From the NCBI RefSeq assembly GCF_037860775.1, contig NZ_JBBEWC010000006.1, positions 248,001 to 312,000 on the forward strand: a DNA stretch of 64,000 bases, written 5' to 3'. How positions within the stretch are numbered: the stretch's first letter is position 1; each line of letters opens with the position of its first letter. Both the position numbers and the translations under genes were made by a program. Origin of the DNA: Emticicia soli. Lineage in GTDB: Bacteria > Bacteroidota > Bacteroidia > Cytophagales > Spirosomataceae. The notes below the pieces were generated by a model. It worked only from the letters and a program-made list of their open reading frames with translations. It searched no databases and was not told the origin of the DNA. Shown piece after piece: positions 62,414 through 64,000 of this stretch.

Positions 62414-62933
62414 TGTGTTCTAAAACCAAACGCACTCTTTCTGCCACAGTATAATCACCTCTGATTTCAAGAATCGGGCAGGTTTGTTGAGCCAGCCAGT
62501 TCTCGTGTGCTGCAAGTGTGCGGCCCGGCGTTGTGTTATCGTCATAACCTCTCGCCCACTCCATAAAATCCAGGTATTGTTGGTTACGCACGGGGTCGGT
62601 TAGTATAATATCTCCGTATCGCTCAAGCTCACGTTTTCGGAGCCGCTCCATTCTTACCTCATGCGGAATGTACAGAAAGACGATTAAATCAAAACGTAAA
62701 TCTAATTCCCATTTAAGCAAAGAGCCGCCAAGTATCCAGCTATCATGCTTTGCTATGTCATCTGTAAGCATCTCATCCCGCAAGGCCGGATTCCGTTTAG
62801 TAGTAAAAGGCGGATTGCTTTTCTCCCAGAAATACGCATCACTATCAAAATAAGGTATGCCCAGTTCTTGGGCAAGGGCATTGCCTAAAGTAGTAGACCC
62901 ACTACACGATGCCCCCATAATATGCAGTTTCAT
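62403..62933 (-). CDS. P-loop kinase-like protein (FlaR/adenylate-kinase-like)
   Basis: About 176 residues from ATG 62933, which puts the P-loop at the N-terminus; a longer frame to 62996 adds an unlikely stretch. The loop reads GASCSGSTTLG: Ser/Thr take the place of the canonical Lys. This is typical of the small FlaR-like topology-modulation family, which has GASGSGTTTLG, so it is not a defect. The nucleotide partner and substrate are unknown. Confidence 0.7.
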   Translation of the reverse strand: MKLHIMGASCSGSTTLGNALAQELGIPYFDSDAYFWEKSNPPFTTKRNPALRDEMLTDDIAKHDSWILGGSLLKWELDLRFDLIVFLYIPHEVRMERLRKRELERYGDIILTDPVRNQQYLDFMEWARGYDDNTTPGRTLAAHENWLAQQTCPILEIRGDYTVAERVRLVLEHITY

Positions 62934-63035
62934 AAAACTTGTTTTGTTAGAAACATAAAGATAACTTATACCCAAAATAAAATAGATTTTAAGCAAACCT
63001 GCAAAAAAACTATTACGCTTTTATTAGTAAAATCT

Positions 63036-63043
63036 TAACTTTG
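63036..63043 (+). promoter_or_regulatory. -7 box of ffh
   Basis: TAACTTTG, followed after about 70 nt by the ffh start; a -33 TTG is not obvious. Confidence 0.5.
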
Positions 63044-63116
63044 CAAATTATTACAAATTATGTTTCTTTAGTATCTGTTGTTTGCAAAGAAATATTTATT
63101 AACAATCTGAAAAAAG

Positions 63117-64000
63117 ATGTTTGAAAATTTAAGTGATAAGCTAAATAAAGCCGTCAAAACCCTGAAAGGGCAAGGTAGAATCTCTGATATTAACATTGCC
63201 TCTACTATAAAAGAAGTACGCCGTGCCTTGATGGACGCTGACGTGAACTATAAAGTTGCTAAAGATGTAACCGACCGTGTACGTGAAAAAGCCATTGACC
63301 GTAAGGTAATGATTGCCGTTGAACCGGGTCAGTTATTTGTTAAAATTATACAGGAAGAGTTAACAGAATTAATGGGCGGGCAAGCCCAGAGTATTAATCT
63401 GAAGGGTTCTCCGGCCATTGTGCTTATTGCAGGTTTGCAAGGTTCGGGTAAAACCACTTTTTCAGGAAAGTTTGCCAACTATCTTAAAAAACAAGGCCGC
63501 CAGATATTATTGGTTGCCTGCGATATTTACCGCCCTGCGGCCATTACCCAGCTACAAGTTTTAGGCGAGCAAATTGGTGTAGATGTATATGCCGAGCCTG
63601 AAAACAAAGATGCTGTTTCTATTGCACAAAATGCCATTGCTCACGCAAAAAGCAAAGGTAAAAATATAGTCATCATAGATACAGCCGGTCGTTTGGCGGT
63701 TGACGAAGTGATGATGAAAGAGGTTGAGAACATCAAAAAAGCCGTTACGCCAAGCGAAATCTTATTTGTTGTTGACTCCATGACAGGGCAAGATGCTGTG
63801 AATACAGCCAAGACTTTCAATGAGCGACTTGATTTTGATGGGGTTGTATTAACCAAGCTTGATGGTGATGCCCGTGGTGGTGCGGCGCTTTCTATCAAAA
63901 ACGTTGTAAATAAACCTATCAAGTTTATTTCGACGGGCGAGAAAATGGAAGCACTTGATGTGTTCTACCCAGACCGTATGGCGAGCCGTATCTTAGGCAT
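63117..64000 (+). CDS. ffh: Signal recognition particle protein Ffh, 3' end cut by window edge
   Basis: The GTPase subunit of the signal recognition particle. ATG 63117 opens MFENLSDKLNKAVKTLKG; the visible 294 codons cover the N and G domains. G1 is GLQGSGKTT, G3 DTAGRL, and G4 TKLDGDARGG. The methionine-rich M domain lies past the right edge. Confidence 0.97.
   Translation, partial: MFENLSDKLNKAVKTLKGQGRISDINIASTIKEVRRALMDADVNYKVAKDVTDRVREKAIDRKVMIAVEPGQLFVKIIQEELTELMGGQAQSINLKGSPAIVLIAGLQGSGKTTFSGKFANYLKKQGRQILLVACDIYRPAAITQLQVLGEQIGVDVYAEPENKDAVSIAQNAIAHAKSKGKNIVIIDTAGRLAVDEVMMKEVENIKKAVTPSEILFVVDSMTGQDAVNTAKTFNERLDFDGVVLTKLDGDARGGAALSIKNVVNKPIKFISTGEKMEALDVFYPDRMASRILG

Noticed and set aside
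62403..62933. Walker A without Lys taken as a broken kinase
   Set aside because: The GASxSGxTTLG form is normal in the FlaR-like family, so it is not a defect.

Overview
This window looks like chromosome of a Bacteroidota (Bacteroidetes) member, most likely order Cytophagales and something like the Spirosomataceae, though the genus cannot be fixed from sequence alone. The signs are: a SusC/SusD pair, a second TonB-dependent receptor with a DUF4249 lipoprotein, LytS/LytTR signalling, a short Bacteroidota-type histone H1-like protein, promoters of the TTG / about 19 nt / TAnnTTTG type, weak Shine-Dalgarno usage, and A+T-rich intergenic DNA. No rRNA, CRISPR array, transposase, integrase or plasmid gene was seen. 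Two genes are cut by the edges: ribokinase at the left and ffh at the right.

Layout. 1-2.8 kb: a nucleoside-salvage set (nucleoside hydrolase, GRP-family sugar permease, ribokinase). 3-6.8 kb: a secreted GH30 glycosidase, a serine beta-lactamase-like hydrolase with C-terminal TPR, and an AraC regulator. 7-11.9 kb: an A+T-rich cluster with a TonB-dependent receptor, a DUF4249 lipoprotein, a small beta-barrel protein and a short LytS-like membrane protein that has lost its phospho-acceptor histidine. 12-19 kb: a ThuA-PKD protein, miaA coupled to a protein resembling phage endonuclease-associated proteins, a TPR-like secreted protein and a GH2 glycosidase. 19-23.8 kb: MaoC hydratase, histone H1-like protein, an alpha-oxoamine-synthase-family enzyme, biotin carboxylase and a TonB-C-domain protein.

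23.9-26.3 kb: tRNA-Ser(GCU), tRNA-Pro(UGG), then a very A+T-rich single-gene OLD-like ATPase/TOPRIM protein, the best defence candidate here. 26.4-34 kb: an OmpR/HK two-component system, an SSS-family Na+/solute symporter, two secreted proteins and a LytS/LytTR system. 34-41 kb: Ppx/GppA phosphatase, a S1/P1-like zinc hydrolase, a two-gene lysine-degradation operon (saccharopine dehydrogenase plus DUF1338) with a long 5' leader, and a Tat-exported molybdenum hydroxylase (IorAB type). 41-46 kb: an Mla-type lipid-transport operon interrupted by a palindromic repeat, then aspS. 46-56 kb: LysR/GNAT/PLP decarboxylase, a SHOCT protein, trmN6-GT2-M28 peptidase, and PBP1A. 56-61 kb: a SusC/SusD pair preceded by two tandem LacI-type half-palindromes exactly 21 bp apart. 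61-64 kb: DoxX and HxlR divergently arranged around clustered inverted repeats, a P-loop kinase, and ffh.

Most of the window is ordinary core and nutrient-acquisition DNA. The points most worth following are the OLD-like gene beside tRNA-Pro, the apparently dead endonuclease-like protein coupled to miaA, the His-less LytS fragment, the leader of the lysine operon, and the regulatory palindromes upstream of susC and hxlR.
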